Shown here piece after piece: positions 26,355 through 35,876 of a DNA stretch of 64,000 nucleotides. The stretch is taken from contig NZ_AP024678.1 of the NCBI RefSeq assembly GCF_025999095.1, forward strand, positions 1,085,527-1,149,526, given 5' to 3'. Positions within the stretch are counted from its first letter, which is position 1. Each line of letters opens with the position of its first letter. Below the pieces are notes generated by a model. It was not told where the DNA came from. It worked only from the letters and a program-made list of their open reading frames with translations, and did not search any database. Both the position numbers and the translations under genes were made by a program. Origin of the DNA: Thermosynechococcus sp. GTDB lineage: Bacteria; Cyanobacteriota; Cyanobacteriia; Thermosynechococcales; Thermosynechococcaceae.

Positions 26355-27179
26355 ATGCCAATTACGAGTCAAGTTTCTTGTGTTCCCGAGTCTCTAAAGT
26401 CCTACGTCCAGATTGATGGCTGGGGCGAAGTTCCTGTTGTGCTTGGGCATGGCTTTGGTACTGATAAAAGCGCTTGGGACTATTTAACCCCTTTCTTCCC
26501 TGAGGGCTTCACCTATATCCGCTATGATCTGGCAGGCTGTGGCTCCGAAGAGGATACGCAACGCCGCTATGATGTCCAAAGACACAGCCATCTGTATGGC
26601 TATGCCGATGATCTGATTGAATTGCTGGATACCCTTGGCGTGCAATCTTGCATCTATGTGGGCCACTCGGTCAGTTGCATGATCGGTGCCATTGCCGCGA
26701 TCGCCAGACCTGATTTATTTCGACGACATATCTGGATTGGGCCCTCCCCCTGCTATCTCAAGGATGAGAACTATCCGGGTACCCTCACCCCCGACGACCT
26801 ACAGGCCACTTATGAGGCAATGGTCACGAACTATCAAGCATGGGCGGCGGGTTTTGCCCCACTCATGTTTGGGGTGAAGGAGGAGCACCGGCTGGCCGAC
26901 TTTTCTAAGACCCTCTTTCGATTGCAGCCAAGGATTGCCCTGCGCACTCTCCAGATGATTTTTGACTCCGATACCCGTTCCTTTGTCGGCAAGGTACAGC
27001 AGCCTGTCCACCTAATCTTTAACCGCGCTGACTTCGTAGTTCCCCCAGGGGTAGCCCTGTGGTTACATGCCACCTTGCCCCACAGTACCCTTGATTGGAT
27101 CGAGGCTCAAGGCCATCTTCCCCACATGACCCATCCCACAGCCGTTGGTTCTTTGCTGAAAAAATACATAAGCACATAA
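26355..27179 (+). CDS. RsbQ-like alpha/beta hydrolase
   Basis: Alpha/beta-hydrolase of 274 residues, closest in appearance to Bacillus RsbQ and the plant karrikin/strigolactone receptor group (KAI2/D14). The catalytic triad can be read as S105 in YVGHSVSCMIG, D226 in NRADFVVPPG and H254 in QGHLPHMTHP. GPSPCYLKDENYPG is the RsbQ-type cap region. RsbQ works as a cofactor of the PAS-phosphatase RsbP, presumably binding or making a small ligand. Here the next gene, 34 bases on, encodes a PAS-GGDEF protein, so this is likely its partner. Confidence 0.9.
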   Translation: MPITSQVSCVPESLKSYVQIDGWGEVPVVLGHGFGTDKSAWDYLTPFFPEGFTYIRYDLAGCGSEEDTQRRYDVQRHSHLYGYADDLIELLDTLGVQSCIYVGHSVSCMIGAIAAIARPDLFRRHIWIGPSPCYLKDENYPGTLTPDDLQATYEAMVTNYQAWAAGFAPLMFGVKEEHRLADFSKTLFRLQPRIALRTLQMIFDSDTRSFVGKVQQPVHLIFNRADFVVPPGVALWLHATLPHSTLDWIEAQGHLPHMTHPTAVGSLLKKYIST

Positions 27180-27213
27180 ATAAAAAAAATATACAATCTA
27201 CTCTGGTTAGGGC

Positions 27214-28548
27214 ATGCTAAAAAAAGTGCAGGAACATCTACCCCGCCAGCTTCTTCCCGCGCCCGATAGTATCACAGCATTTTGTCATCTAATTGCCAAT
27301 TGGTCGCAATCTGAGCTCGTTCTCGCCCTAACTATTGATCAGCAAGGCAATCGCGCCCAAATTATCACCACAACCAGCACTAGCAAATTTCCCAATCTGG
27401 AAATTGTCGCCCCCTGGCGAGAGTTGGTCCAGGGGGCGGTCATTGATGTTCTGCCTTTTCTCAAACTGCCCTCTATTTTTTTCTGTCTTTTAAATAAGGT
27501 TGAGCGAATTGTTTACATCCCCTGCGGTGAGCCCGAGGATTGGTGCCAGGGGTTGCTACTGGTGAATCCCGTCGCCGACCCGCTGCGGCAACTCACAGAA
27601 CAGAAAGGCTACATTGCGGCTCTGTACCGCCAACTGTTGATCCATCATCGTCAAAATCAAGATAGCGTCATCTTCGAAGTACAATTTCAGGATATTTTCG
27701 ACACAGTGCCGCTGGGCTTGGTTTTAATCAAAGGGGATGGCTCTACAGCGATGGTCAATTCCTACGCTGCTCAATGGCTGCAACTGCCAGCGGGGAGCCA
27801 TCCCGTTCAGATCGTTGCCGAGCACATGAAACAGGCGCGGCAGAGATGCGATAACTGCGATGAGCTAGTCAACCTTTTTCAAGGGCTGGCTACTAATGCC
27901 AACTTCAGTGCTCAGGGGGAGTGTCGAATGGGTGAGAAAACATTTCTCATTGATACCCACCCGGTGCGTGGCGATAGTCGCCTAGGGCGCGTGTGGATCT
28001 TGTCTGACATCAGTGATATGCGTCAGCGGGAGCAAGCACTTTTGGCTCTGGCTTGGTTAGATCCCCTCACTGGCGCTTTCAATCGTCGCTTTCTGTTGAG
28101 TCGAGTTGAGGCTTATGAGTCCCAAGCCGCTACGGGAGGCACCCTGCTCACGGTCATGATTTTTGACATTGATCACTTTAAGCGCATTAACGATACCTAT
28201 GGTCACGATCAGGGGGATGTGGTTCTGCGCACCTTGGCGGCAAGGGCAAAGCAGGTATTAGAGGGCTGCCAAGACGGCATTTTGGTCCGCTGGGGGGGCG
28301 AAGAATTTGTGCTGTTGTTTTTTGCTGCCTACGCAGACCAGGCGAGAGCAGTTGCTGAGGAACTGTGCTCAGTGGTGAGAAGCCAGCCCGTGGAACTTGC
28401 AGATCAGCAGTTTTTGTCTGTGACAATTAGTTTGGGTGTCACTCTGTTTAGAGTGGGGGAACAGGTGCTCAGTGACTCAATTCCTCGTGCTGATCAAGCT
28501 TTGTATCAGGCGAAACATGGGGGGCGCGATCGCTGGGTGTGGGCATAG
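27214..28548 (+). CDS. PAS-GGDEF diguanylate cyclase
   Basis: Signalling enzyme of 444 residues predicted to make cyclic di-GMP. The N-terminal 150 residues have no clear assignment. A PAS domain lies at about 165-270 (DIFDTVPLGLVLIKGDGS, VWILSDISDM). The C-terminal GGDEF domain starts at LDPLTGAFNRRFLLS and carries the active-site motif RWGGEEFVLLF with substrate-binding FDIDHFKRINDTYGHDQGD. No RxxD inhibitory site stands five residues before GGEEF. It lies 34 bases after the RsbQ-like gene and is probably in one transcript with it. Confidence 0.9.
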   Translation: MLKKVQEHLPRQLLPAPDSITAFCHLIANWSQSELVLALTIDQQGNRAQIITTTSTSKFPNLEIVAPWRELVQGAVIDVLPFLKLPSIFFCLLNKVERIVYIPCGEPEDWCQGLLLVNPVADPLRQLTEQKGYIAALYRQLLIHHRQNQDSVIFEVQFQDIFDTVPLGLVLIKGDGSTAMVNSYAAQWLQLPAGSHPVQIVAEHMKQARQRCDNCDELVNLFQGLATNANFSAQGECRMGEKTFLIDTHPVRGDSRLGRVWILSDISDMRQREQALLALAWLDPLTGAFNRRFLLSRVEAYESQAATGGTLLTVMIFDIDHFKRINDTYGHDQGDVVLRTLAARAKQVLEGCQDGILVRWGGEEFVLLFFAAYADQARAVAEELCSVVRSQPVELADQQFLSVTISLGVTLFRVGEQVLSDSIPRADQALYQAKHGGRDRWVWA

Positions 28549-28641
28549 GCAACCACTCCCCAATCTCCCCAATAACGGCTGTGAAACGATTTGTTAAGGT
28601 AGCAGTGTCTAAAGGATGGCCTGTATAGCCGTTGAAGGTGC

Positions 28642-31600
28642 ATGAGCTCCCCACGCTTTAGTTTGAGTGACTGGGCGGTGACCCGCCACATCGGCACCCT
28701 GATGCTGACCCTCACCGTCGTTGTTTTGGCGGTCTTTATCCTCATGCGGCTGCAAGTGGATTTGTTGCCCTCGATTACGTACCCCCGCATTGGGGTACGC
28801 CTGGATATGCCGGGGGTGGTACCTAGTGTTGCCGTTGAGGAGGTGACCAAGCCCCTTGAGGAAGCCCTCAGTCGCACGGAGGGAGTGGTGCAGGTCTATT
28901 CCCAAACCCGTGAAGGGCAAGTCAGTATTGACCTATTCTTTGAACCCGGTGGCGATGTTGATCAGGCCCTCAATGAGGTCACCGCTGCCTTTAACCGTGC
29001 CCGCAGTGCTTTGCCCGATATTATTGAGTCGCCGCGACTCTTTAAGTTTGATCCATCGCAATTGCCAGTTTATGAGTTTGCACTGACCTCAGAAACCCTC
29101 AGTGGCCGCGAGTTACGAGTCTTTGCCGATGAGGATTTGGAGCGCGAACTCAGTATCGTCCCTGGTGTGGCAGGGGTGGATGTCTCTGGGGGAACGACCG
29201 AAGAAGTACGAATTCTTGTGGATCTGGATCGATTGCAGGCCACAGGGGTGGGGTTGAACCAAATTTTAACGGCGCTGAGCGATCGCAACCAAGATGTCTC
29301 CGGCGGGCGCATTCGCGGCCAAAGCGCAGAACCTTTAACCCGAACAGTGGGACGCTTTCGCAATCCTAGTGACATTGAGGATGTGGTGCTCACAGGCACC
29401 AATGGTCAGCGGGTCTATCTGCGGGATGTGGCACAAGTTGTTGATGGTAGTGCCGAACAACGGGTATTTGTGACGCTCAATGGCCAACCCGCCGTTAAAA
29501 TCAGCATTCTCAAGCAACCGGCAGCCAATACAGTGGAAGTGGCCGATGGGATCAAGCGACGTTTAACGGAGCTACAGGCAGCCAATCTCGTGCCCCGCGA
29601 TGCGCAGATTATTCCTGTCCTTGATGAGTCGGTTTATATCCGCAACTCCTTAAACAATGTGATCACCGCAGGCCTGACGGGAACCCTCTTGGCGGCGATC
29701 GCTGTGCTGCTGTTTCTGGGTTCGGTGCGGCAAACCTTGATTATTTTGCTGGCCATTCCCCTATCCACGATGGCGGCACTGCTGCTGATGGGGCTATTTA
29801 ATTTCTCCCTCAATGTTTTTAGCTTGGGTGGCCTCGCGCTCGGGGTTGGCATCGTCGTGGATAACGCCATTGTGATGTTAGAAACTTTGGCGGATATTGA
29901 CCCTCAGCACATGAGCCAAGAACAGTACCTTGAGGAGTTAAAACGGCGTAGCCAAGGTATTGAATCAGCGCTTGTGGCATCTACCCTCACTAACTTGGTT
30001 GCCATTTTGCCTTTTTTGTTGTTGGGGGGCTTGATTGCACTGCTCTTTAATGAGTTGATTCTAACGATTAGTTTTGCCGTTGCCGCATCGCTGCTGGTGG
30101 CACTCACGGTGGTGCCGGCCTTGGCCTCCCGCCTTTTGGGGGTACGGGTGCAAAATCGCCTACGGCAAGTGGCCCTTATTCGCCTTTTTAATGAAAAGTT
30201 CCTCTGGCTGAGGGGACGCTATGAATGGGCCTTGGGGCACGTGCTACGGGCACGCTGGCTAGCGGTTGGGCTGGCGATCGCCCTGTTGGGGGGTAGCAGT
30301 TGGTTCCTAGGCCAGCAAATTCCCCAAGAGTTGCTACCGCGGATTAATACTGGTCAAGTCAACCTGAACGCCATTTTTGCGCCCGGCACCCCCTTGCCCC
30401 AGAGTCGCCGCATGATGGAGGCCGTGGATGCGGTGCTGATGGCCCAACCGGGTACAGAGGCCGTCTTTACCACAACGGGTGGTGCCCTCTTTGGCACCAA
30501 TACGATTGCCAATCCGTTGCGGGCAAATAGCAACATTATTCTGCGGCGGGGTGTTAACGTGGATCGCTATATCACCACCGCCACGAAAGCCCTTGATCAG
30601 CTCAACCTGGTGGGGGTGCGGTTGCGTCTGAGCCCTGGCCAGGTGCGTGGCATTATTCTCACCAACTCACCCCTGCGCGGTGCAGATGTGGACGTCATCC
30701 TACAGGGTAACGATGAAGACACCCTGAGCCGCTTTGGTCGCCAAGTGCTGCGAGTCCTTGATGAAAAGGCCACATTAGTGCGCTTTCGTCCCGATGCCGA
30801 TCCTCGCCAACCCGAAATTCAAATTCTGCCGGATTGGGAGCGGGTCAGCGAACTAGGGCTGAATACCCTCAATCTTGGCCAGACGATTCAAACAGCCTTG
30901 ACGGGGTTTGTGCCAACGCAGCTGCAACGGGGCGATCGCCTAGTCGATATTCGCGTCCAACTAAACAGTGAGAGCATCCAAAACCCTGCCGACCTGGCCA
31001 CGATTCCCCTGTTTACCGCCAACAACCGTCCCCTCCGCCTTGGGGATGTCGCTCGCATCGAACCCAGTCAAGCACCGGCGGAAATTCGGCGGATCAATCG
31101 GCAGCAAGTCTTTATGCTGGCGGGTAATCTGGTCGAAGGCGCCAGTCTCAGTGCCGCGATTGCTGAGATCAACACCATTCTGAGGGAGCTTGAGTTCCCG
31201 CCGGGGGTGTCCCTGATGCCCAGTACAGCAGCTCAAGCCAATCAGCAATTGCAGCAAGCCTTAGGGGTCTTGGGCAGTTTGGCGGCCTTTCTCGTGTTTG
31301 TGGTCATGGCGGTACAGTACAACTCGCTGCTTGACCCCCTAGTGATTATGTTTACCATTCCCTTGGCTCTGGCCGGTGGAATTGGGGGCTTGTACCTAAC
31401 ACGGACGGCCATTGGCGCCACGGTGATTGTCGGTGCCATCTTACTGGTGGGAATTGTTGTCAACAATGCCATCATCATGGTGGAACTGGCCAACGAAATT
31501 TACCAGCAGGAGGGCTGTAGCCGTAGCCAAGCCATTCGTAAAGCTGCCCCTGCCCGTCTGCGCCCGATTATGATGACCACGATTACAACGGTGGTGGGCA

Positions 31601-31821
31601 TGTTCCCCTTGGCATTGGGGCTAGGCGAAGGCTCAGAATTTTTGCAGCCCCTTGGCATTGTTGTGTTTTCTGGCTTGGCTGTGGCAACACTGCTCACCCT
31701 CTTTCTCATTCCCTGTTTTTATGTGATTCTGCATGGCTTTGAGCGATCAAGCGGCAGTGCTGGTGCAACATTTTCAGAACCAATGATTGCCCCTACCCGC
31801 CCTGCTGCTGAAGAATGTTGA
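28642..31821 (+). CDS. RND efflux pump inner-membrane subunit (AcrB/HAE1-like)
   Basis: Proton-driven export pump of 1059 residues. The order is that of the hydrophobe/amphiphile efflux type: helix 1 (HIGTLMLTLTVVVLAVFIL), the first periplasmic loop, then helices 2-6 with GLALGVGIVVDNAIVMLE, and a second half with the same pattern (VGIVVNNAIIMVELANE). The fourth-helix DN pair stands where AcrB has DD, as often in cyanobacterial members. No membrane-fusion or outer-membrane partner is adjacent. Substrate unknown. Confidence 0.93.
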   Translation: MSSPRFSLSDWAVTRHIGTLMLTLTVVVLAVFILMRLQVDLLPSITYPRIGVRLDMPGVVPSVAVEEVTKPLEEALSRTEGVVQVYSQTREGQVSIDLFFEPGGDVDQALNEVTAAFNRARSALPDIIESPRLFKFDPSQLPVYEFALTSETLSGRELRVFADEDLERELSIVPGVAGVDVSGGTTEEVRILVDLDRLQATGVGLNQILTALSDRNQDVSGGRIRGQSAEPLTRTVGRFRNPSDIEDVVLTGTNGQRVYLRDVAQVVDGSAEQRVFVTLNGQPAVKISILKQPAANTVEVADGIKRRLTELQAANLVPRDAQIIPVLDESVYIRNSLNNVITAGLTGTLLAAIAVLLFLGSVRQTLIILLAIPLSTMAALLLMGLFNFSLNVFSLGGLALGVGIVVDNAIVMLETLADIDPQHMSQEQYLEELKRRSQGIESALVASTLTNLVAILPFLLLGGLIALLFNELILTISFAVAASLLVALTVVPALASRLLGVRVQNRLRQVALIRLFNEKFLWLRGRYEWALGHVLRARWLAVGLAIALLGGSSWFLGQQIPQELLPRINTGQVNLNAIFAPGTPLPQSRRMMEAVDAVLMAQPGTEAVFTTTGGALFGTNTIANPLRANSNIILRRGVNVDRYITTATKALDQLNLVGVRLRLSPGQVRGIILTNSPLRGADVDVILQGNDEDTLSRFGRQVLRVLDEKATLVRFRPDADPRQPEIQILPDWERVSELGLNTLNLGQTIQTALTGFVPTQLQRGDRLVDIRVQLNSESIQNPADLATIPLFTANNRPLRLGDVARIEPSQAPAEIRRINRQQVFMLAGNLVEGASLSAAIAEINTILRELEFPPGVSLMPSTAAQANQQLQQALGVLGSLAAFLVFVVMAVQYNSLLDPLVIMFTIPLALAGGIGGLYLTRTAIGATVIVGAILLVGIVVNNAIIMVELANEIYQQEGCSRSQAIRKAAPARLRPIMMTTITTVVGMFPLALGLGEGSEFLQPLGIVVFSGLAVATLLTLFLIPCFYVILHGFERSSGSAGATFSEPMIAPTRPAAEEC

Positions 31822-32071
31822 GCATGCTAGCAGTTATGGCGCTATTTGTTGACTTCGGCGGTGGTTTGGTGATGAACCCGTATAAAATTGGAGTGTGAAA
31901 GCTAACTTAGGCTAGAGACAGTTAATCCTGGGTTAACTCAGCCCTCTTAAGGGCAGCCATGGGGTCTCAATCCTAAGCTAATGGGATCGGCAGGGGAAGT
32001 GGGAATCACTTCTATGGTTTGTACTCTAAACTTTTTATCCCAAGGCCATTTGTTCTCTACGAATGTGAACT

Positions 32072-32635
32072 ATGAACTCTTGTCCAAACTGCGGTGCGCC
32101 CACTCAGAGAGATGCAAATTTTTGTGGCCAGTGTGGTTTCAATCTCCACCCCATTGCTGTCAGTCCAGCTCCGCTCCCAGAGATGCTAACAACTAAAGTA
32201 AGTGCTGCCCCCCCATTAGAAAGTGGGGCCGCCCAAAGTCGCCTGAAAACCCTATCGCCCCCACCCCCGCCACCTCCCCATGTCTTCGCGGCAATCACTG
32301 CCACGATTGAAGCCAAACTTATCCATGTGCAAACCCGGACCGAACTGAAAATCCCGACGGGCCGACCAGTGATTCATATTGGCAAGCCTAACGATCGCAT
32401 TCCCCCTGATATTGATGTCGCTGGCTTTCCCAACTCAGAGATTGTGTCCCGCATTCATGCCGATCTACGAATTGAGGGCGATGCTCACTATATTGAAGAT
32501 GTGGGAAGTGCCAATGGAACTTACATTAACAATACTCCCCTCCATCCGGGCAATCGTCACCGCCTGCAATCGGGCGATCGCATTGCCTTGGGCAAGGGGG
32601 ATTTAGTCACTTTTATCTACGAGCGCATCTCCTAG
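32072..32635 (+). CDS. Zinc-ribbon and FHA domain protein
   Basis: A 187-residue protein. The N-terminus is a four-cysteine zinc ribbon (C4, C7, C18, C21, reading SCPNCGAP and FCGQCGFN). A proline-rich linker (SPPPPPPPHVF) leads to a forkhead-associated domain at about 95-185, recognisable by GKPNDRIPPDIDV, SEIVSRIHADL and DVGSANGTYINN, which includes the phosphothreonine-binding S-R-x-H. FHA domains bind phosphothreonine. The next gene has the same elements plus a pseudokinase, so the pair may act together. Confidence 0.9.
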   Translation: MNSCPNCGAPTQRDANFCGQCGFNLHPIAVSPAPLPEMLTTKVSAAPPLESGAAQSRLKTLSPPPPPPPHVFAAITATIEAKLIHVQTRTELKIPTGRPVIHIGKPNDRIPPDIDVAGFPNSEIVSRIHADLRIEGDAHYIEDVGSANGTYINNTPLHPGNRHRLQSGDRIALGKGDLVTFIYERIS

Positions 32636-32678
32636 TTCTTTAGACTGTATTCAGGATACGAAGAGGCGGTTAGACAAC

Positions 32679-34097
32679 GTGATTACATTGACATTGCTCC
32701 ATCCCGTTCAAGCCACCCCAGTCCAAAGCTGGACCTTTGAGAATGAAAATCTCATCCGCATTGGCCGAGCAGTTGATAATCATGTCGTGCTCTATAGCGC
32801 AGTGGTGTCGCGCCACCATGTGGAGCTCCGTCGTAAGGGCTTGCAATGGGAAGTGGTCAACCTGGGCACCAACGGCACGTATTTGGATGGTAAACGCATT
32901 CAGCAGGCAACCTTGACGGATGGTGGCATCCTGCGCTTGGCCCGCTCTGGCCCCAATATTCAAATTCGCCTCGGTTCCGATCAACGTCCTGCCACTCCCA
33001 GTGCCCGCATGGAAACGGTGCCTGAAGGTCGCTTGGTAGATGTTGAGAAGGGCACCTATTCAGGGGAAGAAGAAGCCATTGGTACAGCGGCTGAACCGTC
33101 ATCCCATGCCGAAGACAGCACCCCCACCTCCAGTAGTAGCAGTCTCACCGCCCAAGAGGAGGAAGAGGCTGAGTTTGCAGTGACAGGTCAACTGCCGGTT
33201 CATTTACTCAGCGAGTGGCGTGCTCCCCCCGCTTGCCAACACAATCATGCCCAAGAGAACGATATTTTTTGCATTGATTGCGGTCTGCCTCTGCGGGTCT
33301 GGAAAACCCTCGGTAACTACCAGATTATTCGTGCCCTTGGTCAAAGCAACGTTTATTTGGGGTGGCGCAGTGGCTTAACGGCAGTGATTAAGGGACATAG
33401 TCTTGCTGCCTCACGGGACGAAATCCGTGCCTTTCAGCGCCAAGCGCAGCAATTGTGCAAAATCCAACATCCAGTCTTGCCCCAATTTTGGGAAGCCTTT
33501 GAGTGCGGCAGCGATTCCTATTTGGTTTCGGAAATGGTCTATGGCCAATCCCTCAAGCAGCGGGTTCAGGAACAGGGGTCAATGAACGTGATTGAGGTCA
33601 GTCGTTGGCTCATTCCTGTGTGTGAGTTGCTTGAAGTGCTGCACCAGCAAGACCCCCCTGTGTTGCATTTACACATTCGTCCCTCCAATCTCATTCATCC
33701 CTACGTCAAACGGCAAACAACAGAACTCGTGCTCGTGGGCTGGGGTAAAGCAGCCGTCTTAACCTCTGAATCTGGAACATTTATTGGTACTGTGGGCTAT
33801 TCGGCACCAGAACAGCAGGAGGGAAAACCCGAGCCCGCTTCAGATCTATTTGCCTTGGGGGCAACGATGGTGTATTTACTCACGGGCTATGAACCGGAGA
33901 CCTATTTCCGCTGGGGGACCCGTGAGTATCGCCTCTATGCCGAGGACATTCCCCATTTAGATCCGCGGATGGTGGATTTGATTAACTGCTTGACCCACCC
34001 CGATCCTCGCGAACGCTATCCGAATGCTGGCGAAGTCAAGAAACGCTTGCAGGAAATTGCAACTATTACCCCCACAGTCTCTTCAGGGGCTTCATAG
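32679..34097 (+). CDS. FHA domain-protein pseudokinase
   Basis: A 472-residue protein starting with GTG. An FHA domain occupies about 20-95 (RIGRAVDNHVVL, VSRHHVELRR, NLGTNGTYLDG). A serine- and glutamate-rich acidic linker follows, then a cysteine pair (C198, C201). From about residue 210 it is a serine/threonine-kinase-like fold (YQIIRALGQSNVYLGW, AVIKGHSL). The lysine (K238) remains, but the catalytic HRD is HLH (330-332), so the aspartate is lost, and the DFG is GWG (354-356). It is therefore a predicted pseudokinase. APEQQEGKPEPASDLFALG shows the remaining kinase-lobe architecture. Confidence 0.88.
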   Translation: MITLTLLHPVQATPVQSWTFENENLIRIGRAVDNHVVLYSAVVSRHHVELRRKGLQWEVVNLGTNGTYLDGKRIQQATLTDGGILRLARSGPNIQIRLGSDQRPATPSARMETVPEGRLVDVEKGTYSGEEEAIGTAAEPSSHAEDSTPTSSSSSLTAQEEEEAEFAVTGQLPVHLLSEWRAPPACQHNHAQENDIFCIDCGLPLRVWKTLGNYQIIRALGQSNVYLGWRSGLTAVIKGHSLAASRDEIRAFQRQAQQLCKIQHPVLPQFWEAFECGSDSYLVSEMVYGQSLKQRVQEQGSMNVIEVSRWLIPVCELLEVLHQQDPPVLHLHIRPSNLIHPYVKRQTTELVLVGWGKAAVLTSESGTFIGTVGYSAPEQQEGKPEPASDLFALGATMVYLLTGYEPETYFRWGTREYRLYAEDIPHLDPRMVDLINCLTHPDPRERYPNAGEVKKRLQEIATITPTVSSGAS

Positions 34098-34101
34098 AAC
34101 A

Positions 34102-35265
34102 TCAATTTTCACCCAGCACTTGCACGCCTCCAGAGGGCATCAAGACCAACCGCAGTAAAATCGGGCGATCGCCCCCAAAGGGACTGGCCAAAGGACTTTG
34201 CTGTAGAGGTATTGGCGTGCGATCAATAAAGCGAACCGCCGCACCATTCAGGGGCAGTGCTTGGGCAAGGGTGCCATCGGGATTGAGGACAATGCGGTAC
34301 TCCAGACTCGTGTCTAGGCTGGCCGGCGGGCGCCAACGGTCTTGAAAATACGTTTTCACCTCACGCAGGGTAGTTGCAGGGATGGGGGTTGTTTCAGCTG
34401 GGGGGGTGATCATTGGCGCAGGTTCAATGCCAGCAGGGGCGCGCCCAGTGGGTGCTTGCACCACTACGTTATTTTGATCAGGGTTATTTTGATCAGGATT
34501 TTGAGCAGGGGGCTGAGGGGGAGGTGCCTTTTGGGCAACAGGAGGCGGGGGTGGCGCAGGCGCGATCGCTGGGGGCGGCATTTCTGGGGGTGAAGGCAGC
34601 GGCACCAGCACAGAAGTTTCAGGGGGAGCTGGCGGCGGGCTAGGTAAGGGAGCCAGTTGTGGGGTTTCCGCAGGTTCTGGCAAAGGCGATGGCATCGCTA
34701 GGCGAGGCAGGTTGGCTTCCCCGCGGCTCGCCTCAGGGGAACTGACAACCATCGGAGCTGAAGGTATTCGCCAGCGTTGGCTGACAAGGGTAAAGGCAGC
34801 AACCACGGCCACGGCCACCGCTGCACTTTTGGCCCAGACTGGGATTTGCGCAAAGGTTGATTGGACGTGTTCCACCAGTTCTGGCAACGGTTCCATGACG
34901 GCAGACCAGTTATCAAGAACGGTCACCAAGTCGTATAGTTCTGTCAGTTGCAGCAGAATCACCCGCCCATCGGGTAGATGGAGTTCATGTTCAAGAGGCG
35001 ATCGCGATCGCAGGACAAAGCCCTCGGCGGTCACTTCGGTTGGTGTTTGGTGATGCCTCAGGAAAGCCTCAATATACTCGTTGACCAGGGTTTTCAGTGG
35101 ATAGAGCTGGCGATCGTTGCCCTCAAAGGTGAGTTTTTCGCCGAGAGACAGCGTAAAGTGGAGCGATCGCACGGGCACACGGCGTCGCTTCTGACTAAAA
35201 GGAAAAAATTCAGCAGCAACATCCAGTTGGCAGGTGGGTTGAGAATAGCTGAGGGTAGTACTCAT
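34102..35265 (-). CDS. DUF4335 family protein with proline-rich region
   Basis: Conserved cyanobacterial protein of 387 residues. The N-terminal domain (YSQPTCQLDVAAEFFPFSQK, LTFEGNDRQLYPLKTLV) is the DUF4335 part. A probable membrane helix (SAAVAVAVVAAFTLVSQ) near residue 155 is followed by about 130 residues of proline-rich sequence, including DQNNPDQNN encoded by a perfect 15-base tandem repeat at 34468-34497. The C-terminus (ATTLREVKTYFQDRWRPP) resembles a TonB-like or secreted carboxy-terminal domain. Adjacent to a DUF3038 gene, as usually found. Function unknown. Confidence 0.8.
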   Translation of the reverse strand: MSTTLSYSQPTCQLDVAAEFFPFSQKRRRVPVRSLHFTLSLGEKLTFEGNDRQLYPLKTLVNEYIEAFLRHHQTPTEVTAEGFVLRSRSPLEHELHLPDGRVILLQLTELYDLVTVLDNWSAVMEPLPELVEHVQSTFAQIPVWAKSAAVAVAVVAAFTLVSQRWRIPSAPMVVSSPEASRGEANLPRLAMPSPLPEPAETPQLAPLPSPPPAPPETSVLVPLPSPPEMPPPAIAPAPPPPPVAQKAPPPQPPAQNPDQNNPDQNNVVVQAPTGRAPAGIEPAPMITPPAETTPIPATTLREVKTYFQDRWRPPASLDTSLEYRIVLNPDGTLAQALPLNGAAVRFIDRTPIPLQQSPLASPFGGDRPILLRLVLMPSGGVQVLGEN

Positions 35266-35867
35266 TAGACATCGGCATGGGGAAACAGGGTAGGCACTTC
35301 AGGAGCTGGTGCAGGTACTGGTTCAGGTGCCACCAACAACAGCGAAGGGGGCGCAGGAGTAGTGCGTTCTAGTAGGGTGATCCAAAGGCGGTGTGCCCCT
35401 TGGGGGGTACTGTAAAAGAGCAAATCCACAAGTAAGTCTAAGGCCAGTTGTGCTAATTCAGTACCATCGTTGCTGTCGTCAGCCATTCGGTCTTGATACA
35501 AACTAGTGAAGCGGTCAATATAATCCCCAAGAACTGGATCTAAGTGGGGGGGGCGACCTTCACTTGTCTGCTGTTGCCAGCATTCAATGGCGGTGCGGAT
35601 GTCTTGTTGGTACTGCTGGGCTAAGCGGGTGCAGATCAAGGCCAAGGCACGGGCTTCGTCCACATCTAGTTTGCGTCGGCCATTGCGACCCCGCCGTAGC
35701 GGACTCGATTGCCGCAGTCGCCATAACCCCACACGATCAGGCAAGTAGGCCTCAAACCCCATAGCTTCTGCCAACGCCAGGACATCTGCTGAACCCACAT
35801 GAGCCAAGGCCTCCAGACTCAGCAAAATCAAGTCAATTTGTGCCTTGATGGGCAAGGAAGGGACCAT
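35265..35867 (-). CDS. DUF3038 family protein
   Basis: A 200-residue cyanobacterial protein, function unknown. Diagnostic stretches are IDLILLSLEALAHVGSADVL and RRKLDVDEARALALICTRLA, after which comes LGDYIDRFTSLYQDRMADD. The C-terminus is proline- and alanine-rich (PEPVPAPAPEVPTLFPHADV). It lies directly upstream of the DUF4335 gene with one base shared, implying translational coupling. No membrane segment or catalytic motif is visible. Confidence 0.82.
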   Translation of the reverse strand: MVPSLPIKAQIDLILLSLEALAHVGSADVLALAEAMGFEAYLPDRVGLWRLRQSSPLRRGRNGRRKLDVDEARALALICTRLAQQYQQDIRTAIECWQQQTSEGRPPHLDPVLGDYIDRFTSLYQDRMADDSNDGTELAQLALDLLVDLLFYSTPQGAHRLWITLLERTTPAPPSLLLVAPEPVPAPAPEVPTLFPHADV

Positions 35868-35876
35868 CGTGCCACC

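Noticed and set aside
31921-31960. GCCCT-CTTA-AGGGC hairpin upstream of the FHA gene as a terminator or riboswitch
   Set aside because: The stem is only five bases, with no T run and no known aptamer pattern.
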